Shown here in pieces: positions 1 through 11,777 of a stretch of DNA of 64,000 nucleotides; position 1 is the first letter of the stretch; every line of letters starts with the position of its first letter. The notes under the pieces were generated by a model that was not told where the DNA came from, ran no database searches, and was given only the letters and a program-made list of their open reading frames with translations. The position numbers and the translations under genes were made by a program. The DNA comes from Prostheceraeus crozeri (taxonomy: Eukaryota; Platyhelminthes; Polycladida; Euryleptidae), in assembly GCA_907163375.1 (NCBI GenBank), contig CAJQUW010000515.1, forward strand, positions 1 through 64,000. Reading direction: 5' to 3'.

Positions 1-40
1 TTTGATCCGTTGAAAGGTTCTTTTGTCAATCAAATGCAGT

Positions 41-3000
41 ATGACAGCTGTGATGAATGTTTCCAGACCAGAATCACAACAGGAAGATGATACTAAATTT
101 GCTATGTTTGCCATCTCTTCTCTCCCTGCTGATATGGTATTAAACTTCGATGAATGGTTTGAGCGTCATTTAAAAGCGCTTAAAACACACTTTGAGAATT
201 ACACAATGGGAAGGAGCAACCTTGTGTTTGATAGTGTTGATAAGATCATAATCAAATTGAGTTTAATCGCGGATATGAATGGTTATGGATTTTTCCCTCT
301 TCCAAAGCAGTTGGAAAATAAAAGAGCTGTTATCAATGTGGATTGTTTTTCTTCCTGTTTCAAATATGCCTTGTTGTCAGTCTTGCATTACAAAGACATA
401 ACTGGTTGCCGAAATCGTGTATCAAAGTACAAGCAATGGGAAAGTGAGCTTGATTTCACAGGAGTTAATACTGAGTGTGTAAGCATTACTGATGTCCCAC
501 TGATTGAAAAGAATAATAACCTGAAAATAAACATTGATGTCTATGATCAAGAGGTGTTAAGTTGTCGATACAATAATATGAATGTTCGTGCTCCTACAAC
601 TGTAAACTTATTGCTGGTAGTAAATGATGATGGAAGATGTCATTACTGCGGTATTCCGTCAGTTAAAAGATTGTACTATGAACAAATGAATCACAATAAC
701 GTCTTCACATGTGAACGCTGCTGCAAAAGTTTCAGGCTGAAGAACAAGTTTGAAGAACATCACAAATTCTGTATTAGCGGTAAAGTACAAGTTGAAAGCA
801 TGCCAACAGAAGCTGAATATGTCTATAAGTCTCAGGGTCATGAACAAAGCCCACCCAAAGTGGTATATGCAGATATAGAATGTTACATCGATTCAGAGTC
901 AAATGTGCATAATCCCATTGCCATTGCCTGCTATGATACATGGCATAAACAGCTCACAGATAATGAAGAAAATAAAATGATGTGTTGGCGAGGTGAAGGT
1001 TGTATACTGAAGTTTTTAATGGCTCTTGAAAACATGGCCCTGCAACTACATAGAAAACAGTCCTCCATGTTCTTTAAAAATCCGTCATTGTCCTGTGAAG
1101 AAGAAGAAGCTTTTGAAAAAGCATATTCGTGCTGTCAATGCGCATTGCATTTTGATGATGACAGGTGTATTAAGACTCTCTATTTTTGTCCTATTACTAA
1201 TGAGTTTAAAGGGGCCATATGCAAAAACTGTAAATATCAGGTCATCTCTAAATGTGAAAGTCTTCCTGTTATCTTTCATAACTTTAAGGGATATGATGCA
1301 CATATTATTCTAAAGCATGGCATTGAGAAAATGAAACATTGGAAATTGAAGGTTATAGCACAAAGTCAAGAGAAATTTATGACACTCAGAGCTCAAGTTC
1401 CTGTTTCTTATCGAAAGAATGGAGATAACCATTACTCTGAAATTGTGTTTCTTGATTCCTATCAATTTATGACAAGTTCCTTGTCATCCCTCGTCAAAAA
1501 CTTGGAGTCACTACCCATAACTCAATGTTTGAAGAAAGATTATCCATATCTGACTGATGAAACGATTAACCGCAAAGGCGTTTTTCCGTATTCATACCTT
1601 GATTCACCTAAAAGATTGGATGAAGTGCAACTTCCACCAATTGACTCTTTTTATGATGATTTGACGGGGAAAATATGTTCAGAAGAGGATTACATACATG
1701 CACAAAAAGCGTGGAAAGAATTTGATTGTCAAACCTTTGGTGACTACATGGAATCGTATTTAAAATTGGATGTTTTCCTACTAGCAGATGTTTTCGAAGC
1801 ATTTCGAAGTCTTACACTCAGGGAAGACGGACTGGACCCCGTTCACTTTATAACATTACCGGGTTTGTCTTACATGTCATGTTTTAAAATGACGAAGGAA
1901 AAGATTGATCTTCTAGCAGATCCAGAAATGTACAATTACTCCGAGCGTGGAATTCGTGGTGGACTCACGTTTGTGAATTATCACCATCGCTCTGCAATCG
2001 AAACTGACAAAACAAAGACTCATTTATTATATCTGGACCAGAATAACCTGTACGGTTCAGCATTGAGCAAGCCTCTACCTCATTCAGAATTTAAATGGTT
2101 AACTGAGGAAGAATTGACCATATTCCGTAATCCTCAAAACATCCTTTCTATTGATGCAGTGAGTGAGTATGGATACGTGTTCGAGGTAACACTCGAGTAT
2201 CCAAAAGATATTCATGATGCTACATCGGATTTTCCTATGGCTCCTTACAGTGATGAGGTACATCCAGATCAATTTAGTCCATTTATGTATCAATTAAGTG
2301 AAAAGTTGTGTAATGAAAGATGTGGTAGAGGGCGTTACATACCAAGTCGAAAATTGCTTGTCACACAATATGACAGAGAACATTATATATGTCATTATCG
2401 CGTTCTACAATTTTACTTGAAAATGGGTATGAAACTAAAAAGTGTTCATTGTGCAATCCAATTCAAACAGAAAGCTTTTCTGGAGCCCTATCTTTCTTAC
2501 AATAGTAAGCGACGAGCTGAATCTAGAAACAGTTTTGAGAAAGACTTTTACAAACTGAAGAACAATTCATTGTTTGGAAAAACTATGGAAGATGTGCGTA
2601 AGAGACACAATTACCATTTGATGTTTGATACGGAAAAGTATCTCAATCTATCCCAAAGTCCTTTATTTATCGATAGACATGTCATCACCAGAGCCTTAGC
2701 AGGAGTAAAAACGATGAAACGTAAAGTTTTACTGAATAAACCAATTTATATTTGACAAGCTGTATTGGACTATGCGAAATTGGAGATGTATGAATTGTAT
2801 TACAACATCATCAAGCCTTGCCCACTCATAAAACATGTTGATCTTTTAGGTGGTGATACAGACAGCCTTTTCCTAGCAGTCACAACTGATAAATCTATTG
2901 AGCGAAATGATATCCTTGAAGAACTGAGTTCATATTTTGATGCTAGCAACTATCCAACATCTCATCCATTATATTCGGTAAAGAACAAAGCTCGCCTTGG

Positions 3001-3398
3001 ATGTTTTAAAGATAAAGGTGCAGGACAGGAAATAAGAAGAGATGATTCTTCTTAGACCGAAGATGTATAGCATAAAGTATAAAAGCAAGATGGACTGCAT
3101 AAAAAGGGCAAAAGGTATATCAAAAGCAGCTGTTCGTAAAATGAGTCATGAGAACTACAAAAATGTATTGGACAATCAAAGTGAGAGCTCCATTGAGATG
3201 ACTATACTCCGTTCAAAACATCATACTGTTTCAACTCATAAATTCCGTAAACGTGGCCTCTCAGCTTGGGAGGATAAGCGGTGTTGGATAGATGCAAACT
3301 TTTCTTTACCTCATGGTCATTATGCTACCGGAATACCACCTCCAAAGCGTCGAAGATTGAAAACTCATGATATGCATGATTGTACACTAATTGATTAA
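41..3398 (+). pseudogene. polB: Polinton family B DNA polymerase (DNA_pol_B_2 type), broken
   Basis: Replicative polymerase of a Polinton, expected to act by protein priming. The first ATG of the frame is at 41, 27 bases after an upstream stop. In order: an N-terminal domain that also occurs as stand-alone genes in P2 and P4; a C2H2-like finger (CERCCKSF...H..FC, near 700-770); exonuclease motifs ADIECYID (about 868), HNFKGYDAH (about 1278) and YLKLDVFLLAD (about 1757); polymerase motifs DQNNLYGS (about 2036), KNNSLFGKT (about 2560) and GGDTDS (about 2851). Breaks: in-frame TGA at 2753-2755 and a frameshift near 3040-3055, after which the C-terminal part runs on in another frame to 3398. All catalytic motifs are still visible, so the decay looks recent. 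P4 carries a related polymerase. Confidence 0.93.
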
Positions 3399-4380
3399 TT
3401 TTGTGAGTGAAAATATCCTACCATTGTGAAAAAAATTGATATGAAACTTGAGTATATGTACATACTAACATTTGCTACTGAACTTATGACATCATGCACA
3501 TTGTAACAATGACTACTATTTGTACTAAATTGATTTTGAAATATGTTGTTTTCTTTATATTCGCGCATAATGGGAATCTGATAATAATATAAGTTTGAAT
3601 AACTCATTTGTCAAGGTTTAACAATTAACAGAATTGATGCACAATGCTGTTGGTTTGTTTCCTATATCACACATTTTTAGTACTAATGTCATAACACATG
3701 TCAATGCACTTGATTATTCACTTAAAGTATAGCAGCTTATTGATATTCACATGAATTTTTCGTTTGATGATTCTACTACGGTAAAGTGTGTTCTCATCAA
3801 AACAGTTTGTTCAGTGAAGAAGAGACAATTATGTTTTATGTGTGCGCTTGGCATATGAATGTCTACCTTTGATTCATTTAGATAGATACAGTTCATCTCG
3901 CATATATGTGAGACAAACAGGAAAGTGGATGGGAGAACATGACCGAACGATAGAGGAGATGACATTGAGAACTCATGCGTACTCCATGCTGCTGCTCAAT
4001 AATGAGTCAATCAGTGCAATGGAAATTTTATAAAGTAACCTGTCACTATGTCGTCCTGGTGGTCAGAGTATGCCGTTGAGACGAAAACTTGCAAACAAGA
4101 CGCAGAGAGGTTTCACAAGGATTGTCATTGCCCACGTCCCGTGCAGCTACGGACTTCACGGGCGTCTCGAAATCACCAACAGGAAGTATGAGACCGAAAA
4201 CCTTACCATACACCCTTTCAGTGAGTTTGAGAAATGGCCTGATAGCAGAGCCACTGACACTTGCTCAAGGCAAATGTGACCATGAAAGTCAACTCTCTTC
4301 TTTATACTGGATGTTTCCTGAGCTAGGAATCCTCGCTCGTCCAATCAGAACTCTCATACACAGTTACAAATGCCTTCATT
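3399..4380. other. P1 region without recognisable gene
   Basis: AT-rich downstream part of P1. A 63-codon plus-strand ORF (3842-4033) and other short ORFs show no motif I recognise. No TBP-like or PC4-like gene follows the polymerase here, unlike P4. I see nothing else that can be supported. Confidence 0.5.
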
Positions 4381-4760
4381 GACTTCAGCAGGGTCGAAAA
4401 CCCTGGAGAACCTCCAAAAATAACGAATTTAAATTTTCGACGGTTTTGCACTACTTATGAAATGTTATAAGTAGTCTATGACTTGATCCGGATCATGATC
4501 TCTCAAACAAACGTTGAACGAAGTCCATCCGATTCCTACAAGCAGAGAACCATGCCTTTAAAGTTTAGGCCTACTACGATGGCCTGATCTCCAGGCCATC
4601 TCCTGGCTCTCCACTCACTCTTACATCTTCGGTGAGTGCGGCAATTGAAAAATCTGCCTCGGTTTCCTACGGAAACTCGGTTTTTGGAGTCATTTGATGA
4701 GAGAAAGAGAGAGGCGAATGACCCTTTCTCTTCCCACCCAATGCACCTAATGACATGGTG

Positions 4761-5198
4761 TCCCATCACATCTTTATCCACCGATCAGTGGTAACGGTGG
4801 ACAAAAGACATCCACTTCTGCACGTCACCACACAAAACATGCTCCATCCTGGACAAAATCCCTTCTCTGCTTGTAGCCTTAACACATACCCGGCTCATAC
4901 CTCTCTCCCGCTAAGATCAGGTCAAGGTCAATTTAAGGTCACTCCTCTTGCCTCTGCTTGTAGTCCCATCACATCTTACAGTCACAGACCAGTGGTAGCA
5001 GTGGACAAAAGACATCCACTTCTACACAATATGACACAAAACATGCTCCATCCTGGACAAAATCCATTCTCTGCTTGTAGTCTCACCCTCTCTCCCAGAG
5101 AGGTCAGGTCTAGGTCACTCCTCCTACCTCTGCTTGTAGTCTCACCCTCTCTCTCTCCCGGAGAGGCCAGGTCAAGGTCACTCCTGCCTCTGCTTGTA
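4761..5198. repeat. Nested tandem repeats in P1 terminal region
   Basis: Two copies of a roughly 118-bp unit start at 4761 and 4963 (shared GTCCCATCACATCTT, GGACAAAAGACATCCACTTC and ACATGCTCCATCCTGGACAA). Two shorter units of about 59 bp follow (5082-5140, 5141-5198), each ending CTCTGCTTGTAG. The ORFs read through this array are low-complexity and probably not coding. Confidence 0.8.
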
Positions 5199-5335
5199 GT
5201 CCCATTACAATACACTCAGTAATACATCACGCCTTCAGATTTTTCCCCTTTTTAGCACTACTTATAAAACCAGCAGTAGTCACATCACGTATTTCATGAC
5301 GCGGAACGGTAACCTAAGGTCACGCGAGGTCACGG

Positions 5336-5384
5336 CGATGACTCATCGTTGCACATTTTGCACTTGAATTTGGAATGGGATTAC
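5336..5384. repeat. Right terminal sequence of P1
   Basis: Shares GATGACTCATCGTT, a TTTTG/CTTG core and a terminal ATGGGRTTACTAC with the right end of P2 (21333-21384). Polinton ends typically read AG...CT; here the last base pair is less certain because the left end is missing. Confidence 0.65.
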
Positions 5385-5557
5385 TACAAAACGATTTCCA
5401 GGAACGCATCTCTTACGTAAATCGGGATGTTTCTGCACTCTAATCTTATCAATAGAATCACTTGGCCAGTCATGTTGAAATGAATTATGCAGGTATCACT
5501 TAATCAGGGAAGTCCTTTATCATGTTTAACAAAAGAATATGAAATGAGTGTAAGACG

Positions 5558-6463
5558 GTGTCAAGTGCAATCTATGAAGCAATTTTTAGCAACTTAAATG
5601 ATAATTTGAATCCTTGGAATAAGAAAGACAATTATAGAAATATTGAAAATATTTCTGATATAAATCAATCCAGTATCAGTTTAAATGATCCTTCAACTGA
5701 ATTACAATCTTTCATGCTTATCATGACTGATGAAGATAACTATGATTCAAGATATTTTACGCGTCTGAGACCACCCAAATCGGGGTGACATATGTATATA
5801 GCACCCCCGATTTGGGGGGTCGCAGGCGCGTAAAATACATACTACTACCCGTATTGTGTTACTTTAATTCGCGCTCGATTTTTAATAAATTAGATGAAGT
5901 TTATCTACTTGTTTCTCAATATTCAGCTGACGTCATTTGTGTCACAGAATCATGGTTGGACGATTCGATTAATGATACGATTATTTCCATTCCTGGATAT
6001 ACTGCTCATCGTGCCGATCGAAGTGGTGGCAACAAAGGTGGCGGTCTCATCTGCTGGGTAAATTCAGCCTTTCAATCAACAAAGTTATTTGATTCTTCTG
6101 AATTCAAAGACGTTGAACTTCTTATTGTTCGTGCCACTTATCGTCGTTTCAAATGCTTCTTCGTGATCGTTTTATTATCCAAAGGGCCGATCATTGAATA
6201 GTGATACTAAACAGCGTTTGAATGAATATGTATACTCAGTAATCGATGACTTACTTACACATCTTTTGGATCACGTTGTTTATGTGCTAGGCGACTTTAA
6301 TCAAGTCCATCCTACAATATTTGAGATGTCGCTAGGGTTGCAGAATGTAATTGTTGAAGCTACCCGCCTGGATGCGATATTGGATTTAATCCTGATGAAT
6401 ATATTAACCATTATTTTGAACCCATCACTCTTCCGCCAATCAGTACCAGTGACCATAATGTGA
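5558..6463 (+). pseudogene. LINE endonuclease domain (APE-like), broken
   Basis: The frame from about 5850 to 6190 contains FNSRSIFNKLDEV, DVICVTESWLDDS (catalytic E of APE nucleases), GYTAHRADR and GGGLICWV. It continues after a frameshift near 6190 with VYVLGDFNQ (GDFN motif) and, at 6440-6460, the start of the SDHN-like end. The upstream ORF from 5558 is probably the preceding part of the same protein, separated by the hairpin insertion. The enzyme would nick the genomic target for target-primed reverse transcription. Confidence 0.75.
5752..5843. mobile_element. Small hairpin element inside the LINE
   Basis: Near-perfect inverted repeat with arms of about 36 bp: ATTTTACGCGTCTGAGACC, then CCCAAATCGGGG, a short AT-rich spacer, then the reverse complement ending GCGTAAAAT. 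The LINE coding sense resumes after it, which suggests a miniature foldback insertion. No transposase. A clear target duplication was not found. Confidence 0.5.
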
Positions 6464-6708
6464 TTATCCTAAAGCCTAAACAGAATATCATATGGAATTC
6501 TGAATATGTTCGCGTATTGGATTTGCGTAATTCCAATTTACGAAATGCCTGGCAGTATCTTTCTCATATCGAGTGGAGTTTGACATTTTAAAATGTTACT
6601 CTTGACGAAGTATGTGAATGTTTCTACTTTTACTTAAATGAAGCTCTGAAACTTATTCCGTTCAATTACATAAAGCGCAGCAACTCTGACAAACCATGGA
6701 TAACAAAT

Positions 6709-9168
6709 GTGATTAAAGTGCTCATTAATAAGCGCTACTCGGCATATCGAAATAGAAACTTCGACCTCTACAGATATTATAAAGATAAGGTGAAATGCGC
6801 TATTTTCGAGGCAAAGTTGCAGTGGAGTCGATCTTTTCTTTCAATAAATGGTAAAAGCATTTGGGATGTTTATAAAAGTGTTATTGGTATTACAAATAAG
6901 TCTGACAATTGGCTTCCTCCATGTAAACCTGGTGAACCAGTAGCTACGATACTGAATGAACTGAATCATCGACTGTCTTCGAATTTCATAGATCATCCTA
7001 TAGTTGCACCCATACCAATAAATCCAAGTCCCGTCAATCTGCTTTTCGATGTGATATCATTGGTAAAAGATTTAGAACGTGTAAACCCTAAATCTTCACC
7101 TGGGTCGATGGAATCCCGTCAATTGTATGGACTAAATTAGCAGGCGCTATCGCAGAACCACTTACTGTAATTTTCAATATGTGTATTTTACATGTTGACG
7201 TCCCTAGCAGATGGAAATGCACCGATGTAATGCCCTTCCCTAAGACAAATCCTCCCAAACTGTCCAGTGTGCGACCGATATCATTGCTTCCTGTCCCTGA
7301 ACGAATCTTTGAGAAGAAATTTCTCAGGCATATTGGCATTGAATTCTCAGGCAGGTTCGACAATAAGCAATATGCATACCGAAAGAAAAGTTCTACTGTT
7401 TGTGCTTTACTGGAACTAGAAAACTTTTAGTCCGGCAGCCAGAGCGAGTTTCTGCAGGGAACGAGGCCGAAAGTGAGACTTTCACAGAATGTTGTACACC
7501 CTATGCCTACTACGAATCGTCACGTCTGCCGTGTCCTAGTGAGTTCCTCTTCTTGTCAGACAGGATCAAAGAAAAACACATGCAAATCCAATGGGATGCA
7601 GATTGCAGTTTTTGGCTAAAATGAAATTTTGTATGTTTTCTCTGATTAAACGAAAAGTACTAAGCCCAGAGTCATAATTTTTGGCATGGAATATCTTCAG
7701 GTCATTTCCTATGATGGGCATGTGCTTTTATCATGCATCTGATCGACAATGTATGTGAGAATGTGGTTGAATGTGGATAAAGTTGCTAAAAATGTTTGTG
7801 TTTGCCGACATTAAGAGGCTCGCCAAATCTGAATGTGTTTAGCTTCATAGACTGAAGTGCATGAACATGAAAGGAAATGACCAGAAGACATTCCATGCCA
7901 AAAATTATGACTCTGGGCTTAGTACTTTTCGTTTAATCAGAGAAAACATACAAAATTTCATTTTAGCCAAAAACTGCAATCTGCATCCCATTGGATTTAC
8001 ATGTGTTTTTCTTTGATCCTGTCTGACAAGAAGAGGAACTCAATAGAACTCGGCAGACGTGACGATTCGTAGTAGGCATAGGGTGTACAACATTCTGTGA
8101 AAGTCTCACTTTCGGCCTCGTTCCCTGCAGAAACTCGCTCTGGCTGCCGGACTATTTATCACATCAAGTCTCCAAGATCGTGATGTCATCGGGTGTCACA
8201 TGGTCATATTGGACATTGAAAAGGGTTTCGATAAATTGTCACACAAATGTCTTATTGATAAGATGGTTGCCGATGGTTTCACCAACTTAACCGTCAAATT
8301 CACGATGAACTACTTATCGTCGCGATATCAGCGTGTGAAATGGAAAAATGATTACGGAGATTATTCACCGGTTGAAAGTGGCATCCCACAAGGGTTTTGT
8401 ATTGGCCCGGTGGTATTTGGCTATTTCTGTGCGGATATCCCGGTTGCAAACAACTCGGATGTGTTAGTGATAAAATATGCCGATGACATCATCATCATAG
8501 CTAAATTACGTCGTGACTGCGCGCAGTCCTATACTTTCAGTCTATCAGGATATGTCAAGTTGGGCGATCACTAACAAGATGTGCATTAAAGCGGATAAGT
8601 GTCTACAGATGCTTTTCACGTCATGTCTTTCACGGAATTTTGTACATTATCAAATTACGGGTATTGAAGTCAAAGATTATATTCAAGTACTTGGTGTTAC
8701 TTTTGATTCGTGTTTGAATTTTAAACAACATGTGCGCTGTATCACCAAGAAAGCTCCTTCGTGGATACATATTTTGCGTCAATTGAGGCCGTTTCTATCT
8801 GTTCCCGATTTGGTTAAAATTCATAACAATTGTGTGAGGAGAATACTTGGGTATGCAGCCCTCTTTTTGCCAGCACAAGCGCTTTGAACAACAATATGAT
8901 GAGTAAGGTACAAGACCATGCGCATAGAATCATTTGTGGGACTTCTCAATGCACTTGCAAGCATTTCATTCCATTGGAATACCGTCTACTTATGATCGGC
9001 CTTCGCATTTTCAAATCCTTCACGACTGAGTCTGATCATCCCCTACATCACCTAACACCCAGACGACTTACCTTCTCCGACAAGTATTGTGTTCCTGTAT
9101 GCAATTCTTCTATGAGAGCGAACTCTTTCATCATGACAATGATACGACTATCAAACAGTGGCTTTTGA
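6709..9168 (+). pseudogene. LINE reverse transcriptase, broken
   Basis: Order: a linker region (6709-7140), RT N-terminal part with SVRPISLLPV (about 7266) up to 7427, interruption by a foldback element, then ILDIEKGFDKLSH (about 8205), ESGIPQGFCIGPVVF (about 8375) and KYADDIIII (about 8473; the YADD catalytic motif). The C-terminal part lies in two further frames (8513-8887, 8830-9168). Frameshifts lie near 7110, 8550 and 8860. Removing 730 bases at the foldback would restore frame across the insertion. Confidence 0.85.
7428..8154. mobile_element. Foldback/TIR DNA element, 727 bp, in the LINE
   Basis: Arms of about 280 bp (7428-7709 and 7872-8154) are inverted repeats of each other, starting TAGTCCGGCAGCC and ending GGCTGCCGGACTA, with a 160-bp unrelated centre. 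Flanks show TTT on both sides (7425-7427 and 8155-8157), a candidate 3-bp target duplication. Loss of element plus one TTT leaves the LINE frame intact. An alternative 2-bp TA duplication would not keep the frame. No coding capacity, so non-autonomous. Confidence 0.8.
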
Positions 9169-9296
9169 TTTTATCTATCACTTGACATTCTTTATTTCTG
9201 TAAATCATTATGATCGTAACTTCCGTATATGTACCAGCCTCACGATTCACAGTACTGAGGCTTTGTTGATAAATATAAACGTCAATATTATTATTA

Positions 9297-9520
9297 TTAC
9301 CTTTGCTCGAAACAACGCTTTGCTTGGCAGCACTTTTGCTCCACACGTCGCTTTTCCTTGGGCACGTCGTTTTGTTTGTCAGTACTTTTGCCCGAAACAT
9401 CGCTTTGCTTGGCAGCACTTTTGCTTGTCACGTCGCTTTGGCTTGCAGCTCTTTTGCCAGACACATCACTTTGCTTGGCAGTACTTTTGCTCGACACGCC
9501 GCTTTGCCTGACACGTCATT
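9297..9520. repeat. Degenerate 33-bp tandem repeats
   Basis: About six imperfect copies of a 33-bp unit with CTTTGCTTGGCAG and ACTTTTGCT. On the minus strand the repeats stay open as an 11-residue repeat (for example SAAKQSDVSGK). It may be a minisatellite rather than a gene. Confidence 0.6.
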
Positions 9521-10084
9521 TTTGGTACTTTTGACAACACTTTTGTTCAATAGCACATGATACTTTATTTCTTTTTGCATTTATGTCTCTTCTAGCATTC
9601 AAGCTGAAGATACAATGCAAAGATAGCGACTTGTGGCTCTTAAGACGCTTAATTTTGTTTTTCTTTTAATTCTGTTGAGATCCAAATTGAAAACTGAATC
9701 AGCAATACAAGAGAGACAAGACTGGAACATGAATACGTGTTGTATAGCAAAGCAACGAGTCGAACAAAAAGAATGGATCCATAGAGATTACCATGGAATT
9801 AGTGCTTTCATGTCAAACTGTTTGATAAAGAAATCGATGGGTCGATGTGGTCATCATGAATGACAAAAATTTCATATAACAATTTGATTGAGGAAAGGTT
9901 GAACTGTAAATTGAAGTACAATAATGATAGGAATGTCTGATTGTAATGCTAACAAGCCATTTAGGGAAAAATCTCCTTTAATGGTTCTTATGTTGGCATG
10001 CTTATTAATGAGTCTCATCTATCATCCGCTTGAGCAGATAAGAATAAAGAAAATGTTAACTATAGTGTCAGATAAGTTGAATAA
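9521..10084. other. Intergenic, no recognised gene
   Basis: Short ORFs (for example 9633-9863) show no motif and no relation to neighbours. This is the DNA into which P2 inserted; the AAGGCT at 10085-10090 is the target site. Confidence 0.5.
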
Positions 10085-10090
10085 AAGGCT
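10085..10090. repeat. Left target site duplication of P2 (AAGGCT)
   Basis: AAGGCT lies directly before the AGTAGTAACC terminus and again directly after the opposite terminus at 21385-21390. Six-bp duplications are characteristic of Polinton integration by a retroviral-type integrase. Confidence 0.85.
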
Positions 10091-10330
10091 AGTAGTAACC
10101 CCATGGCAGGCGCAAGGACAAAATGCGAAACGATGAGTCATCATGCTGACTCAGTCCCCCCCTCTGGCGAGAGGAAGTGGCCAAGGATGTGCTGGGAGGA
10201 ATGGGTCCGAGAGGAGGAAACAGGTCCCTACCTCCCCCCTCTGGAAGGAAGGAAGGAAGGAACTGAGAGGCAAGGGATGGGGAGGAAGGTGATGTGTGAG
10301 GGATAGAGTGAGGAAAGGGTGGGTGTTGAT

Positions 10331-10976
10331 GGTGTTTGGGATGAGAAAAGTCGTTTTTCGGGCAGAAGGAGGGTTCGGATGGGAAAACGGAGGCCAGATT
10401 CGGAATCTTCGTGAAATGTTGGGTTAGGAAGGATGTTTCCAGCGACATCGGAGAGAAAAAAATTTGAGGACGGCCCCCCCCCTCCTGCCAAACTTCCAAC
10501 TTTGGTGTTAGAAATCGTAGAAAGTCATGTGATAGCTCATTTAAAGGCTAAGAGTGAGAAAAATGCAGTGGAAAGCTCAGTTTGGACTACTTTTCCTGGG
10601 TTCAGGGAGGAAAATGGCAGGAAACGTCAGAGTTGGAAAAGTCGGGTGTTGGAGGTTTTGGGATGAGAAAAGTCGTTTTTCGACAGGAAGGAGACCTCGG
10701 ATGGTAAAACGGAGTGGAAATTCGGACGTTTTGACCAATTTTGGGTCTAGGAACTTCTTCCCAACTCCATCGAAGAGAAAAAGTTCTGACACCCCCCCCC
10801 TCGGTAGCGATCTTCCAACTTTGGTTGTAGACATCGTAGAAAGTCGTGCAATAGCTCGTTTGAAAGCTAAGAATGAGAAAAATGCAGTGGAAATTATGGC
10901 TTGTTCCTACCTGCTTTCGTTTAGAGGTGAGACGTTATTGAAAATTTGGAGCATTGGCGAAAAACGACAGAGTTAG
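10331..10976. repeat. About 320-bp subterminal repeats, two units (left)
   Basis: Units start near 10341 and 10663 with GGGATGAGAAAAGTCGTTTTTC and share GTAGAAAGTCRTG, AGCTCRTTTRAAAGCTAAG and a C-run. The right arm holds three units (period about 320). Related units lie at 47390-48060 in P4. ORFs through these units (for example 10554-10976) follow the repeat and are probably not genes. Confidence 0.8.
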
Positions 10977-11108
10977 AATTCTTACGAAAATCGCTCTAGC
11001 AGGTGAAGCAAGCCTCGGACGGGAAAACAGAGACCAGATTTGGAATCAGCGTGCCATGTTACACCTGAATGTCATTTATGCTATGTCTCCAAAGTGAAAG
11101 GAAGAAAG

Positions 11109-11531
11109 ATGACAGAAGCAGTAAAGTTTACGAATGAATTTTGTTCACTACGTTTTCATCAACAAAGGCTTCGTGGTGTGATTAGGGACTACATCATCTC
11201 ATTTCATCATGAAATAGCAGACTTAGAATTTGCTATCGCTAAAGGTTGCTTCGTTTTCCAACAGCTCATGGACAGTTTGATGAATAAAGATGTGAAAGGA
11301 CGATTAGTTGCAGAGATTGAATTTGAGAAAGTGACTGATGAACGTGCAGGTGAACGTGTAGTGTTTAATTTTGCATCCTATTCTGCAGAGACGATACATG
11401 ATCCCAAACATTTCTATCAGCAACACATGACGAAAATTGCATCTCGACTAGATTCATTTCATGAGCATGGATCCAACTTGCTCTTATGTCTAATAAAACA
11501 CATTCATATTCAACTCAATGTGCTAAACTAG
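11109..11531 (+). CDS. Stand-alone polymerase N-terminal-like domain protein
   Basis: Intact frame; I take the ATG at 11109 because P4's counterpart starts at the same place in the alignment (MSFSNDCG... against MTEAVKFT...). The core FNFASYS...H...F..QHM.KI..RLD.F..HGSNLL...I.HIHIQL matches the N-terminal part of the P1 polymerase (SLPADMVLNF..WFERHL..L...F.....). So this is a domain that elsewhere is fused to Polinton polymerases, here free. Function unknown; a replication accessory or DNA/protein-binding role is inference. Copies: 13854, 20041 (minus) and 62909 (minus). Confidence 0.65.
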   Translation: MTEAVKFTNEFCSLRFHQQRLRGVIRDYIISFHHEIADLEFAIAKGCFVFQQLMDSLMNKDVKGRLVAEIEFEKVTDERAGERVVFNFASYSAETIHDPKHFYQQHMTKIASRLDSFHEHGSNLLLCLIKHIHIQLNVLN

Positions 11532-11669
11532 ATTTAACTACAAGATTTGGGAAAAGCATTCATGAGTCAGACGTCCGCGTGCCTCCTTTTCTCTGCCCCA
11601 ACGAAGTCAGGGGAGAAACGGAGGTCTCTGATTGGCTCACATAGTGTCAAATGTGGATTCGCAGGAGAC

Positions 11670-11677
11670 TATAAAAG
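11670..11677 (+). promoter_or_regulatory. TATA box (TATAAAAG) with inverted CCAAT upstream
   Basis: TATAAAAG about 105 bases before the ATG at 11778. ATTGG (inverted CCAAT) lies about 40 bases upstream in CTGATTGGCTCAC. The same TATA plus ATTGG arrangement precedes the gene at 14693. The 11547-11771 ORF spans this promoter and is probably spurious. Confidence 0.6.
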
Positions 11678-11777
11678 CAGACGTCTCCCCATTTTCTCTT
11701 CATTTCATTCTCTTGACTTGGAAAGCGTGTGTGACTTGCCAAAGCCATTCTTCCCTCTCAACTTTGTCTGATCAATC

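Larger units (their letters stand above)
1..5384. mobile_element. Polinton/Maverick P1, right part (left end outside window)
   Basis: The left end is outside the window. The right end is set at about 5384 because the last 50 bases (GATGACTCATCGTT..., ending GGATTACTAC) resemble the right end of the complete element P2 (GATGACTCATCGTT..., ending GGGTTACTACT). Inside are a Polinton-type DNA polymerase (pseudogene) and about 1 kb of subterminal repeats. A stretch near 4375-4450 is repeated in inverted orientation near 48318-48410 in P4, so each reads inward from its own terminus, which supports a common family. The target duplication cannot be checked. Confidence 0.75.
5520..9296 (+). mobile_element. 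LINE-type non-LTR retrotransposon (APE class), degraded
   Basis: A plus-strand retrotransposon with an apurinic-type endonuclease followed by a reverse transcriptase with YADD. Layout and motifs resemble the Jockey/CR1 group, which I cannot resolve further. It is broken by many frameshifts and by two insertions (a hairpin at about 5752-5843 and a foldback at 7428-8154). The 5' limit is uncertain; the 3' limit is set before the 33-bp repeats at 9297. Confidence 0.8.

Noticed and set aside
4755..5222. ORF of 155 codons in P1 terminus
   Set aside because: Encoded by tandem repeats and shadowed by an equally long minus ORF; not a likely gene.
7428..8154. 2-bp TA target duplication for the foldback element
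   Set aside because: Possible by sequence, but it would leave the LINE out of frame, while TTT restores the frame exactly.
10089..10976. Several ORFs in the P2 subterminal repeats (both strands)
   Set aside because: They follow the 320-bp repeat and vary with it; composition is low-complexity Pro/Ser or Arg/Lys.
11547..11771. ORF of 74 codons before the proline-rich gene
   Set aside because: It spans the TATA box and the presumed 5' leader of the next gene; no motif.
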